DNA from: Oceanirhabdus seepicola
GTDB lineage: Bacteria; Bacillota; Clostridia; Clostridiales; Clostridiaceae
Assembly (NCBI RefSeq): GCF_023684385.1
Contig: NZ_JAGSOJ010000003.1
Coordinates: 1 to 64,000, forward strand
Length of the DNA stretch: 64,000 nucleotides
Direction: 5' to 3'
In this document: positions 34,559 through 44,600 of the stretch, one piece after another
Numbering within the stretch: position 1 is the stretch's first letter
How the letters are laid out: each line of letters begins with the position of its first letter
Position numbers and translations under genes: made by a program
The notes under the pieces: generated by a model
What the model was told of the DNA's origin: nothing
Seen by the model: the letters and a program-made list of their open reading frames with translations, nothing else
Database searches by the model: none

Positions 34559-35131
34559 ATGCGGGATTTAAATTTTTTTAATTCGTTTATTAAAGACAAG
34601 AAGAGCAAGAATAAAATAGTGTCTGTTCTTCTAATTGCAATAATAGTGATTTTCGGTGCTGCCATAAGTTCCGTTGTGTATTTGGAGATTTTAATTTCAA
34701 GTGAAAGATCGGGTATAGAGACAAATAATAAATTACTTAGTTCTAAAAGTGTATCAAAGATAGAGGAAAATCTTAATAATGGTGAGGAACAAGCTAGAGC
34801 TTTAACAGAGTTCTTATCACAAGTAAAGAGTGCAAAAGAATACATAGATAAATCTACTGATATTACTACTAAGGAGATATTGAGTATATTCAACTCATTA
34901 CCTGAGAATGTAAGTATCTCATCATTTGTAAGCAATACAGGACAAGTATCAATGCAATGCGAGACAGGTGACAGAAAAGGAGTTGCTTCAACCATAAGCA
35001 ATCTTAAAAAATTAGGGCTTGAAGAGGTATATGTACCCTCTATAGTTACAGTTGAAAAAGATGGAACACTAAAGTATAGGTTTATGGTCTCTGGGAAGAT
35101 AAGGGAGGGTGAGAATAATGAATATGACTAG
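34559..35131 (+). CDS. pilN: Type IV pilus assembly protein PilN-like
   Basis: A 190-residue bitopic protein: N-terminal cytoplasmic segment (MRDLNFFNSFIKDKK), a membrane helix about residues 20-43, a coiled-coil region and a small C-terminal ferredoxin-like domain (NVSISSFVSNTGQVSMQCE). It corresponds to PilN by order and topology; sequence similarity in this family is low. A GGGAGG site precedes ATG 34559. It overlaps the pilO gene by 14 bases. Confidence 0.82.
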   Translation: MRDLNFFNSFIKDKKSKNKIVSVLLIAIIVIFGAAISSVVYLEILISSERSGIETNNKLLSSKSVSKIEENLNNGEEQARALTEFLSQVKSAKEYIDKSTDITTKEILSIFNSLPENVSISSFVSNTGQVSMQCETGDRKGVASTISNLKKLGLEEVYVPSIVTVEKDGTLKYRFMVSGKIREGENNEYD

Positions 35132-36311
35132 AAGAGAAAAAGTTATGGTTATGGTACTCTTTGCTGTCATTTCAATGTTTCTCTATTCAAAGTTTCTTCT
35201 TAATCCAAGACAAGAGAAACTCCAGAGCTTAAGAGAGGAAAAGATTCAGCTAGAGCAGAGAGTAAAGATGATTGACCAAAAGGATAGAAGAGATAAACAA
35301 AATATTAAGTTGATAGAGGAACTAACGAAAGAAGTAAATTCATTATCACTTGATTTATTCAACTTTATTGGAGAAGAGGATGTAATTGCAGTAATGGATG
35401 AAATTATTGACAATTCAGGAATACATATAAATAATATGTCTATCACTCAAAAAAGTAATGAAATTTTGTCTATAAACAGTAGTGAAGGTGTTAATGGAAC
35501 AGAGAAAAGTTCAATTGAACAGGCATATGATAAGGTTAGTGCTTCTAATAAGGATGAGGTTGCAAAGGAAGATATTCAGGAAATGGAATCTCAAAATGAT
35601 GATGTAGAAGGTAATGGTGTAAGTATTGCAAAGATGGGGGTTACATTATCATATAAAGGGGATTTCAATCAGTTGATGAAATTCATATCTGAAATAGAGG
35701 CTTTTAGAAGAAAGATTGTTATTAGGAATATTAATATTACTAGTGGAGAAATGTTTCAATTAACAGGGAATATTGCACTTGAGCTATACTATCTTCCTAT
35801 AATGAATGATGAAGAGTATATGAAATTCTACAATTCAGCTGACAGGAACAATCCATTTGTTTCAAAAAATCTGGATAGCACTATATTGGATTTCATGACC
35901 AAGAAGGCTGATGTGAGTATGATGTTAAAACCTACTAGTTCTGATTTGCCAACAATGAATATTAATCTTTCAAATGGAAATAGTGAAAGTGCAGTTGTAC
36001 TAGAAAGTGCAACTTATGAAAATTGTAAAATTTCCATAAGAGAGGAAGAGGAAAAATATTATATTAAGTATTCTATTGGAGATTTGAATTTTCCTCACTC
36101 TGGATACGAAATATTTACTCCAAACAGTGAAGATATGATTAAAATCGAGGTGAGTTCAACCAAGAGGAATTCAGATAAAGATAACAACGGGGTGAATGTA
36201 ATCATTGAGAATGAAACCTCATTACCTGTTAAGGTTAAAGTAATAGGTGATGATCAGGAAAGACCTAGATTCTTATTAATAGATTCTGTAGGTAAGGTGG
36301 AATTAAAATAA
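35118..36311 (+). CDS. pilO: Type IV pilus assembly protein PilO-like
   Basis: A 397-residue protein started at ATG 35118 (MNMTRREKVM), eight bases after GGAGGG. One membrane helix (about residues 9-25), a long coiled coil (28-80), then a PilO-type domain around 85-220. An additional C-terminal beta-rich region of about 170 residues, about 230-397, is longer than in standard PilO (about 200 residues). This extra domain (DLPTMNINLSNGN, YIKYSIGDLNFPHSGYEIF) is unexplained. Assignment is by order and topology. Confidence 0.8.
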   Translation: MNMTRREKVMVMVLFAVISMFLYSKFLLNPRQEKLQSLREEKIQLEQRVKMIDQKDRRDKQNIKLIEELTKEVNSLSLDLFNFIGEEDVIAVMDEIIDNSGIHINNMSITQKSNEILSINSSEGVNGTEKSSIEQAYDKVSASNKDEVAKEDIQEMESQNDDVEGNGVSIAKMGVTLSYKGDFNQLMKFISEIEAFRRKIVIRNINITSGEMFQLTGNIALELYYLPIMNDEEYMKFYNSADRNNPFVSKNLDSTILDFMTKKADVSMMLKPTSSDLPTMNINLSNGNSESAVVLESATYENCKISIREEEEKYYIKYSIGDLNFPHSGYEIFTPNSEDMIKIEVSSTKRNSDKDNNGVNVIIENETSLPVKVKVIGDDQERPRFLLIDSVGKVELK

Positions 36312-37279
36312 TGGGAGTGATATATATAAAAAAGAAAAAGGGGACATCTTTCTTAGAGATTATTATTGCATTATCCATTATTGGGATAATATCAGTTGCC
36401 GTATTTAACAATATATATTTTTCCTTAAAGGTTAATAAGGAGATTGATGGGAAACAGAATAGCAGCATATTAGCACAACATGTTTTTGAAGAGATAAAGA
36501 ATATGGGGGATACTAGATTCAAAGAACTTGTTATGTCAATTGCAGAAACTAATAAATCAAAGGGAAATAATTCAGAGGATTCATTTCTTGGTAGCAAATT
36601 TGAAGAAATAAGGTCTGGGGACATAATAGATGAATTAGAGAAATATGGACAGAACATTGATTCTTCGAAAGTATTCAATAAAGAAAATACGGATCTCTTT
36701 GTTGTGATTTCATTTCCTAACTTAAAAACTGGTGAAGAAGAAAAAAAGAGTGATAATAAGCTAGTACCGGAATGGAAAACTATGAAAGAGTGTGAGGTTG
36801 GTATGGAAATAACTGAACATGGAGAAATAGAGTATGAAGTAATATTTTACTTAAAGGGTAAAGAATATACAAAATTTCAATGTTCAAAAGAGCAATTGTT
36901 CCCTAAGGTGAGTTTAGAGGGAAATGTGATAAAAATATATTCCCAAAAGAACAAAAAATTCGAAGAAGCAATTACAAAGGGAAATATGTTTATAAAAGAT
37001 AATACAGGAGAAGACTTCTCGTATATATTAAGTAATAATGGATCCTTAGGGTTAAAACTATATGTTGAACACCAAACAGCTGGTAACATTGACTTTATAA
37101 CATATGGAAATAAGATTAAAGTTTATAGTAATGATAGAGAGAAAACCCCTGATGGAGAAAATATAACTATTGACAGTTTATATGATTTCAATGTTGCAGT
37201 TTTTAGAGAACATGGAAATAACATCACTAAGATGATTGAATTAAAAGGACACAAGAAAATTAAGAGGTTCAAGATATGA
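36311..37279 (+). CDS. Minor prepilin (PilV-like)
   Basis: A 322-residue minor pilin with leader KKKKG cleaved before Thr (G/TSFLEIIIALSIIGII), keeping Glu5. It is larger than a typical pilin. The soluble domain contains a beta-rich C-terminus. It starts at ATG 36311, overlapping the pilO stop by one base, and ends in a four-base overlap (ATGA) with the next gene. It is likely part of the pilus tip complex with the two following proteins. Confidence 0.85.
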   Translation: MGVIYIKKKKGTSFLEIIIALSIIGIISVAVFNNIYFSLKVNKEIDGKQNSSILAQHVFEEIKNMGDTRFKELVMSIAETNKSKGNNSEDSFLGSKFEEIRSGDIIDELEKYGQNIDSSKVFNKENTDLFVVISFPNLKTGEEEKKSDNKLVPEWKTMKECEVGMEITEHGEIEYEVIFYLKGKEYTKFQCSKEQLFPKVSLEGNVIKIYSQKNKKFEEAITKGNMFIKDNTGEDFSYILSNNGSLGLKLYVEHQTAGNIDFITYGNKIKVYSNDREKTPDGENITIDSLYDFNVAVFREHGNNITKMIELKGHKKIKRFKI

Positions 37280-40125
37280 GGAAGAAGAGAGGATCAATTC
37301 TAATATATGTGATGACAATATTCGCTGTTCTGATGATAATGGGTGCAACACTAACAACACTTACACTTCAGAGCATGAAGAATAGAAAATATTATTCAAA
37401 CAGCAGGGTAAACTTATACTATAGTGAAAGTGGGATAGATGAAGCATATGGTGTAGCATCTGAATATGTGAAATTAGCTTCAAATTATGCGCATGATGAA
37501 ACAAATAAAATAATTGAAGCTATGATAGAAGAAGATAAAGAAAAATTAGAAAAGATATTTCTCATGAGACAAGTTCCAGACTATGAGCAAAGAGTTGATG
37601 AAATTGAAGAGCAAATTGATAATATGATTAAATTAGAAAATATCAATCTTGTTTTATTTAATAAATATGGTGAATTGATTGAAGAATCACTGAAGACAAA
37701 TCAAGATAATTATTTCAAGATATCCTATATAGATTTCTTTAATTTAAAAGATAAAGAGAATATCGACAAGATGATAGCTAGTATAGAAAATTATCAAGAT
37801 CCTGCTGGTGATGATGATACACTTTCTCTGGAAGTTACTAATAAAGAAGTTATAAAGGAAAGTGTTATAACAAATGACGGATTCAATCTCAATGTTGTAT
37901 CAACCTTCAATAATGAAGGGATAGAAAAGATTATCGCAGCTGATTTGAATTTTACAGTACCAAACTATGGATCGAAATTATCTTTTCCTACTAAATACAA
38001 GGTTTTTCCTGAATCACCTGTGTGGAATAAAGGGCTTGTGGTGAATGAGACTTTAAGTATTAGGAATGCTACACTTAATGTTAATGGAGATGCCTATGTT
38101 AATGGAGAAGATAAAGATGGTGTGTTTAACGGGAAAGATAAAGTAGCAATTCAAATGAATTCTCATAAGAGCAACCTTACTGTGAATAATGGAAAGGTTA
38201 TTGCCTGTGAAGGTGTTAAGTTTGATTATAATTTTCAGACAATAAAATCAAATGGAGCTAAGGTAAATATAACAGGAGGAAATCTTTACACAAAGGGAGT
38301 ACTTTTCAATAAAGGAGCACAAGGGGCTGATTTGTCTGTTAAACACTCAATATATGTTCTTGATGATTGCGAGATTAATGCTAAAAATTCTACATTAAAT
38401 GTAGGGGTTCCAGATGTGGGTGGTTCATATTATGGTGTTTCTAGTGGAGAGGGTGCAGCAGATAATGAGGTAGATAATTCAAGTTCCATAATTATCAACT
38501 CAGAGGATCTGGGGGAAGATGGGAGCTCTGTAAATATAGAAGATAAAGTATATTTGGCAGGTACGTCCTATATCAAAGGATTGAAAAATCCAGTGACTAC
38601 AGGGACTTATGATTACCAGACAGGAGAATCTATATCAATAAAGGGGAATTACAAAGCGTATTCAGGAAGCTTAAATGGAAGTTTAGAAATTGGAGATAAA
38701 GACTTAAAGTATGAACTTCAGAAAAATATGTTATCTCCATTGGTATTAGCAACTAATTATAATAAATATTCAAAATGGTTTACCATATACACTGAAGAGG
38801 GGAAAAATGAAATCTACCTAGGAATGGACAACCAGTTAAAAGAAAAATATGAAGGAGCTCTTTATAAGATAGACAAAGTTGGAGATAGAAAGTTTCGAAT
38901 CGGCAATAAGGAATTGCTTATACCAGTTGAAATGGATTCCATTAAAGATTCTAATGAACTGAGTATTGAATTGGTTAATGGAAGTGGTGAAGTTATAGAA
39001 GTTATTAAGGTTCCTAAACTTCAAAATAATATCGAAGCATTTCTTTATATTGATGACTCACAGAATAAAAATGTTTTTGTAACTATAACTCCAAAAGGTA
39101 AAATGGAGGATTCTCTTAATGGAGCAAGTGCAGTTGTAGTAAAAGAGCAAACAAGTGAGGGGGTAATAAAAGAGCAAAGAGGTTCCTTTGATGAATTTAT
39201 TGCGGTTTCTGAAGCAGTTGTGGGGCAAGACATATCTATAGATGTACATTGCGATGGGAGAGATCCTTTCAATACAAAAATCAATCTATTAAGTTATTCG
39301 ACGTATTTTCAAAATTTCAATGTATATGATAAAAGCAAATACTTTAAGCAGTTCTATGATGAAAATAAGAATAAAATAGAGCAAGGAAACGGTATTACAA
39401 TTAAACATATTAGTGATAGTATTTATACAGGTGCTATTATCTCAAATAAAAGTGCTTTTAGTACAAACTACGGCAAAGAAAATTATGATAATGATTATTT
39501 AGTTAGACAAAAGAAAGCAGAGCTTAAGGATAAAATTTATTACATGGACATGTTTGAAAACAAAAGTGATAATAACTATAATCAGGATATTGGCAAGTAT
39601 GATATTCTGGGATATAAATCTTTGATTAACCCTCCAGAAAACGTTTTGGATTATGAAGTAACACCTCATAAATTATTAAAGATCGATCACAATGTAAAGC
39701 CTTTTAATAATGGTCTTTATATAAGCAAAGGCGCAGAAACTAAGACTGTTTTGACAGATAAGGGTCAGAGTGATAGCAGCTTAGATGGTGAGAGAGTTAT
39801 GCTTAATAATAATTCATTTGGAATAATCATATGTGAAGGAGATGTTTATCTTGAAGGAGACTTTGAATTCACAGGAACGATTATAACACTTGGAGATTTG
39901 TATGTAGTAGATGGTTCAAATGTGAAAATTTATTATGATGATGCCTTAGTAAAGAGGGTTGTAGCAAGGAATTATGATACATTAAAAAATGTTTTTAAGA
40001 GCTTATCAGGGTATGAACTAGATAAAGTGAAGGTAGAAGTTTATGATAATAATACAGCAACTGTTACTCCGGAGCCTAATACTAGTGTGCCATTAACAAT
40101 TGAGAAATGGGTTGTGGTAAAATGA
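37276..40125 (+). CDS. Giant PilX-like minor pilin (949 residues)
   Basis: A 949-residue protein with a prepilin-like N-terminus: leader MRKKRG, then SILIYVMTIFAVLMIMGATL, without a Glu at +5, as in PilX_N-type minor pilins. A short helical region (residues 30-215) follows. Residues about 250-480 form repetitive glycine/asparagine strands (LSIRNATLNVNGDAYVNG, SNLTVNNGKVIACEGVKF, AKVNITGGNLYTKGVLF), which suggests a beta-helix. A middle part (480-740) is not recognised, and near 860-900 there is a second strand set (IIICEGDVYLEGDFEFTGTIITLG). Typical PilX proteins are under 250 residues, so the size is remarkable. It likely sits near the pilus tip, next to the large adhesin. Confidence 0.82.
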   Translation: MRKKRGSILIYVMTIFAVLMIMGATLTTLTLQSMKNRKYYSNSRVNLYYSESGIDEAYGVASEYVKLASNYAHDETNKIIEAMIEEDKEKLEKIFLMRQVPDYEQRVDEIEEQIDNMIKLENINLVLFNKYGELIEESLKTNQDNYFKISYIDFFNLKDKENIDKMIASIENYQDPAGDDDTLSLEVTNKEVIKESVITNDGFNLNVVSTFNNEGIEKIIAADLNFTVPNYGSKLSFPTKYKVFPESPVWNKGLVVNETLSIRNATLNVNGDAYVNGEDKDGVFNGKDKVAIQMNSHKSNLTVNNGKVIACEGVKFDYNFQTIKSNGAKVNITGGNLYTKGVLFNKGAQGADLSVKHSIYVLDDCEINAKNSTLNVGVPDVGGSYYGVSSGEGAADNEVDNSSSIIINSEDLGEDGSSVNIEDKVYLAGTSYIKGLKNPVTTGTYDYQTGESISIKGNYKAYSGSLNGSLEIGDKDLKYELQKNMLSPLVLATNYNKYSKWFTIYTEEGKNEIYLGMDNQLKEKYEGALYKIDKVGDRKFRIGNKELLIPVEMDSIKDSNELSIELVNGSGEVIEVIKVPKLQNNIEAFLYIDDSQNKNVFVTITPKGKMEDSLNGASAVVVKEQTSEGVIKEQRGSFDEFIAVSEAVVGQDISIDVHCDGRDPFNTKINLLSYSTYFQNFNVYDKSKYFKQFYDENKNKIEQGNGITIKHISDSIYTGAIISNKSAFSTNYGKENYDNDYLVRQKKAELKDKIYYMDMFENKSDNNYNQDIGKYDILGYKSLINPPENVLDYEVTPHKLLKIDHNVKPFNNGLYISKGAETKTVLTDKGQSDSSLDGERVMLNNNSFGIIICEGDVYLEGDFEFTGTIITLGDLYVVDGSNVKIYYDDALVKRVVARNYDTLKNVFKSLSGYELDKVKVEVYDNNTATVTPEPNTSVPLTIEKWVVVK

Positions 40126-40703
40126 TGAAAAATAAAAAAGGATTTACATTGATGGAGGTAATGCTTGTAATGGCAATCTTCTCTATGGCCTCAGTTGTGA
40201 TCTTTTCGGTTTTCATGAGTAATTATATGAGAATAGAAGCACAAGGTAGAGAAACATACCTACAGGAAGATATAGATAGAGGACTCACTCGACTTTCTAA
40301 TAGACTAATGGGTACATGTGAAATCGTAGAAAATAGGGATATTGGTGTATCTGATACAGTGCTATTGAGTTTTAATTATTATTATAAAGATAATAAAGAA
40401 CCATATGAGGGTGATCTTTATTTAGTAGAAAATGACGGATTATATACCTTGAAACTACACTCAAAAAGAGAAGTTGAAAGCAAAGTTGAAGAGCTCACAA
40501 ATACATTTATGTCATATGTTAAAAATTTCAATATAAATTTCATTAATGAAAGTGGTGGAACAACTAGTCCTGCACAAGCATGTGCACTAGAGATTAACTA
40601 TACTGTAACAACATCATATAAAAAGATTGTTAAGGAGAAGACTGGCAAGGTCATCATAAAGTTGAGGAACATAAACCCAAACCAAGAAGAGATAGGGGGT
40701 TAA
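40122..40703 (+). CDS. Minor prepilin (PilW-like)
   Basis: A 193-residue minor pilin starting at ATG 40122, overlapping the previous stop (ATGA). The cleavage site is in NKKG/FTLMEVMLVMAIFS with Glu5 present. The soluble domain is beta-rich (LYLVENDGLYTLKLHS). It has no clear ribosome site, so translation depends on coupling. It is probably the third tip pilin, together with the two genes before it. Confidence 0.87.
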   Translation: MMKNKKGFTLMEVMLVMAIFSMASVVIFSVFMSNYMRIEAQGRETYLQEDIDRGLTRLSNRLMGTCEIVENRDIGVSDTVLLSFNYYYKDNKEPYEGDLYLVENDGLYTLKLHSKREVESKVEELTNTFMSYVKNFNINFINESGGTTSPAQACALEINYTVTTSYKKIVKEKTGKVIIKLRNINPNQEEIGG

Positions 40704-40705
40704 AC

Positions 40706-41473
40706 ATGATAGAATTTTTTATATTTTTAATTGGAATCAGTATTGGAAGTTTCTTGAATGTTTGCATTTATAGAATTCCACAAGAAGAGAGCTTGATACC
40801 AAGTTCTCATTGTAAAGCATGTGGATATGGGCTTAAAGTTAAGGATTTAGTACCTATATTTAGCTATATGTTTTTAAAAGGGAAATGCAGGAGTTGTGGT
40901 AAGAAAATTAGTATGCAATATCCACTGATTGAATTTATAAATGGGACGCTGTATCTATTATTGTATATTAAATTTGGATTCACCTTAATTTTTGTAAAAT
41001 ATGCTGTCATAGGTTCAATTTTAATAGTTTTAGCACTAATAGACTATAATACACAATATGTTTATAGCATAGTTTCATGGAGTTCAATAATTGTGTCTGT
41101 GATATTTGTATTTATTCAATTTTTAAATAAAGAAGATGTATCAAGTTATATTATTGCAGCACTAATTGGGGTAATTGTCTTTGGAGGAATTAATTTATTT
41201 TCCAAAATTATATTTAAGAAACAGGGACTTGGCGGAGGTGACGTAGAAGTCATACTTTGCATGGCATTAACATTAGGACTTTCTAAATTCATATTGAGTT
41301 TTTTCCTATCAGTAACAATTGGCGCAATATTATCCATAATAGCCTTGGGTTTTAAGAAAATTAAACGAGGAGAGTATGTTCCGTTTGTACCGTTTTTGGC
41401 ATTGGGAACATTTATAACAATGTTCTTTGGTGAAGAAATAATTAGAATATACATGGGATATATTATTCCATAA
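40706..41473 (+). CDS. pilD: Prepilin peptidase / N-methyltransferase
   Basis: A 255-residue membrane enzyme of the A24 family. It has the N-terminal zinc tetracysteine region (HCKACGYGLK, CRSCGKKIS) and the two active-site aspartates: Asp in ALIDYNTQYV and in GLGGGDVE. It removes the leader peptides of all five prepilins of this locus and methylates the new N-terminus. A GGGGG site lies upstream, two bases after the preceding gene's stop. Confidence 0.95.
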   Translation: MIEFFIFLIGISIGSFLNVCIYRIPQEESLIPSSHCKACGYGLKVKDLVPIFSYMFLKGKCRSCGKKISMQYPLIEFINGTLYLLLYIKFGFTLIFVKYAVIGSILIVLALIDYNTQYVYSIVSWSSIIVSVIFVFIQFLNKEDVSSYIIAALIGVIVFGGINLFSKIIFKKQGLGGGDVEVILCMALTLGLSKFILSFFLSVTIGAILSIIALGFKKIKRGEYVPFVPFLALGTFITMFFGEEIIRIYMGYIIP

Positions 41474-41600
41474 ATAATAAGGCTTTAGAAATTGAAGATT
41501 TAATAAATCACCTTGTATTGGGTACTTGAATTGCACAGGTGAAGGTCAAGCTTTGAGAGAAAGAGCACTGGGGAATAAAATTTAAAAAGGAGGAGCGTTT

Positions 41601-44600
41601 ATGCGAAAAAAAAGATTATTAAGTTTTCTTATGGTTCTTGTATTAATGTTAACACAAGTAGGTGTTTTGCCAGTTTTTGCTAATGAATTACCTAAAGCAC
41701 CTATAAATCTTTTAAAAGCAGTTGAGAAGAATCAATTTTTAATAGATGAGGAGTTTACAATCAATTATAAGATTCAATCTCAACCAATACAAGCAGATAA
41801 AATACTTCCAGAATCCTATTTGAAGGATAAAGAAATCGTTTTAGTAATGGATACATCGGGAAGTATGAAAGAAGAAATAAGGTATAATCAAGAAAATGAC
41901 CATCAATCTATATTTCAAGAGAAATATGCGACAAAAAATGTAAGTGTGAATTTGAGAGATAATCATAATGGTCAAGATATATATGATTACACAATACAAT
42001 TTACTGAACCATCAGCAGGTGAAAATGTAGATACAAGATATTTAATCTTTTACTCAGAGAGAGAAATAGATGTAGTAGGAAATTGGATTAAAAATTTAAA
42101 TTCAAGTAATTTAAAATATCTTTATAATGATTCAGATAGAGCATTAGGTATAAGTTCGGATAATTCTAAATACCGATCTCTTCCGGATTGGCTTAGTGAT
42201 ATTGAGGGATATTCTTTTAGTGGCAATAAATATTATAATGTATATGTAGCAACTATTAATGATTTAAATAATGGTAAAGTTATAGGTTTAACAAAAGCTA
42301 AAAATACAATTGGGAGAACAACAAATAAAAAACCAAAAATTGATGTCATGAAAGAGGTTGCTAAAAACTTTTTAGAAAAACTAAAAGATGATAATAATAG
42401 TGGTGTAAAAGTTGCTTTAGTTCCTTATGCAAGTTATGCACAAGATAATAATTTTAATAATAAAGACTTTGCAAAGTTATCAGATTTTACTCAATATAAA
42501 AGTTTAACAGATAAAATTGAAGCTTTGAGTGCTGATGGAGGAACTAATATTGGAGATGGATTAAGGAAAGCATTTTATAAATTCTCTGATTCTGATGAAG
42601 ATACTCGTAGATATGTGATTTTAATGACTGATGGTGAACCTACTTTTCATAGTTTTATAAAAAAATGGAAATGGGAGGGTTCTGGCCGGCGTAGACATAA
42701 GAAATGGTATAAAGAATTATATTTTGGAGATGGAAGTTATCCAAATAATTATGATTATGAGGGTGGAGGTCATTATGCTACTGAAGACGATAAATTATAT
42801 GCAAATAAGGCTGCTGAAGATTTAATATTAAAGGGTGGAAAAGAAATTGAATCTTTTATGATTGCATTTAGTAATGATGCAGACAAAAGTGAGTTAAAAA
42901 ATATAGCAAATAGTGCTAATGGATATTACAAAGAAGCAGTTGATGGGAATGCATTAGATGAAGTATACCAAAAACTAGCTGAACAAATACAAAGTGATTT
43001 ACCTATTCACGGCATAAATTTTCAAGAAACATTCCCTCAAGGAATTAATATAGTTGAGGTATCGGAGGGATTAGAATTTAATGGTCAGACTGTAACAGGA
43101 GATATAGGAAGTATTTCATATATCTTAAATGAAGAAAGTAATCAGTTTGAAGCTGAACCATTTGAATTTTTTATTAAGTTAAAAGGTACTGAAATAGGAG
43201 ACTATAATTTAGGTGAAGAGAATACTGATAACATTACATCGTATATTGATTATAAAGATATTGATGGAACTGATGGGCATAAAGCTTTTCCAGGAGTAGA
43301 TATATCAGTATATGAAAATAAACCACCAGAGATAACAGCGAGTTTATCACAACATGGTACTGATGAAGATAAATATAAATTATCATTAATAATTGATGAA
43401 CCTTCAAAAATAGAAATTCTTAATAGTGATGGAGAGCGTCTTTGGTATAAGAATAAAACAGGAGAAAGTCCTAATAATTATCCTAAAACTTTTTCTGTAC
43501 AGCTTGATAAAGCCGATTTAAAGGGTAATTTAATTAATATCAAAGCAGAGGATAAATCACGAAATAAAGCAGAAGAAACTGTTCCATTAATTAATCTGAA
43601 GCCCATAGAAATTCTTGGTTGGAACGAAAATGATAAAACCATAAAAGGGATATTAGATTTACAAACTGAATTAAACTCTACAATTACAAGTGTAAAAATT
43701 AATGGAGATATTGTTGCTGAAAATAGATTGTTAACTGAAGAAGGAACATATTCTCAAAGAGTGGATTTTAAAGAAGGAAGTAATTCAATAGATATTACTG
43801 TAGAGAATCAATTTAAGAATATTTCTACAGAAACAGTAATAAAGGTAATAGAAAAATATGCAATAGCACCTGAAGTGAATATCAAAGTTTCAGATGCATC
43901 AGGACTAAGAGATACATACGATGTATCTTCTCAAAATGAAGATAAAAGAGTAGATGAAATCTTAGATCCAAGTATCACACTTAAAGGAGATGCTTTTGCC
44001 AATATAAATGTGAAAGGAAAAGATGTTGACTTCTTCAAATATCAATTTTTAAATAGCTCGGAAACACCTTCACATATGCCTATAACTGGTTGGGAGAGTA
44101 TAGACTTAAATGAAGAGACGGTAAATGAAGATGTTGTAACAGAAAAACGAGGATTCTTAAACCAAAGATCTTTTGATGTTAGCCATATGCCACTTTTAAA
44201 TGATACAACAAAGTGGAGTGATTCTGAAGAAGTTTTCAAGGATCCTTTTGATGCTACAACTTATAAAGAGGCAATATATTCATCAAGTCCACAACAGTAT
44301 GGTAAATTAGAAGATTACATAAAGAGTGATGGTACTAATGGGAAGAGATGGGTAACTAATTCTGTATTTATAGAAAAAATGTCTATAGGTGGACAATATA
44401 AAGAATCTTCAAAGTTTTGGGGATACATCAAAGTGGATGAAACTGGTGATTATAAGTTTGGTGCACATTCAGATGATGGTTGTAGAGGATATATAACTGT
44501 TAATGGAGAAACAAAAGCTTTTGTTGATATGTTTAAACCACAAGGGCGAAATAAGAATATTGGAACTACTAATAATGTATATAGCTTAGAAGAAGGTAAA

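Noticed and set aside
41474..41600. Possible cyclic-di-GMP riboswitch before the giant surface gene
   Set aside because: The sequence has a GCACAGG-like piece but none of the conserved tetraloop or core motifs of class I or II aptamers.
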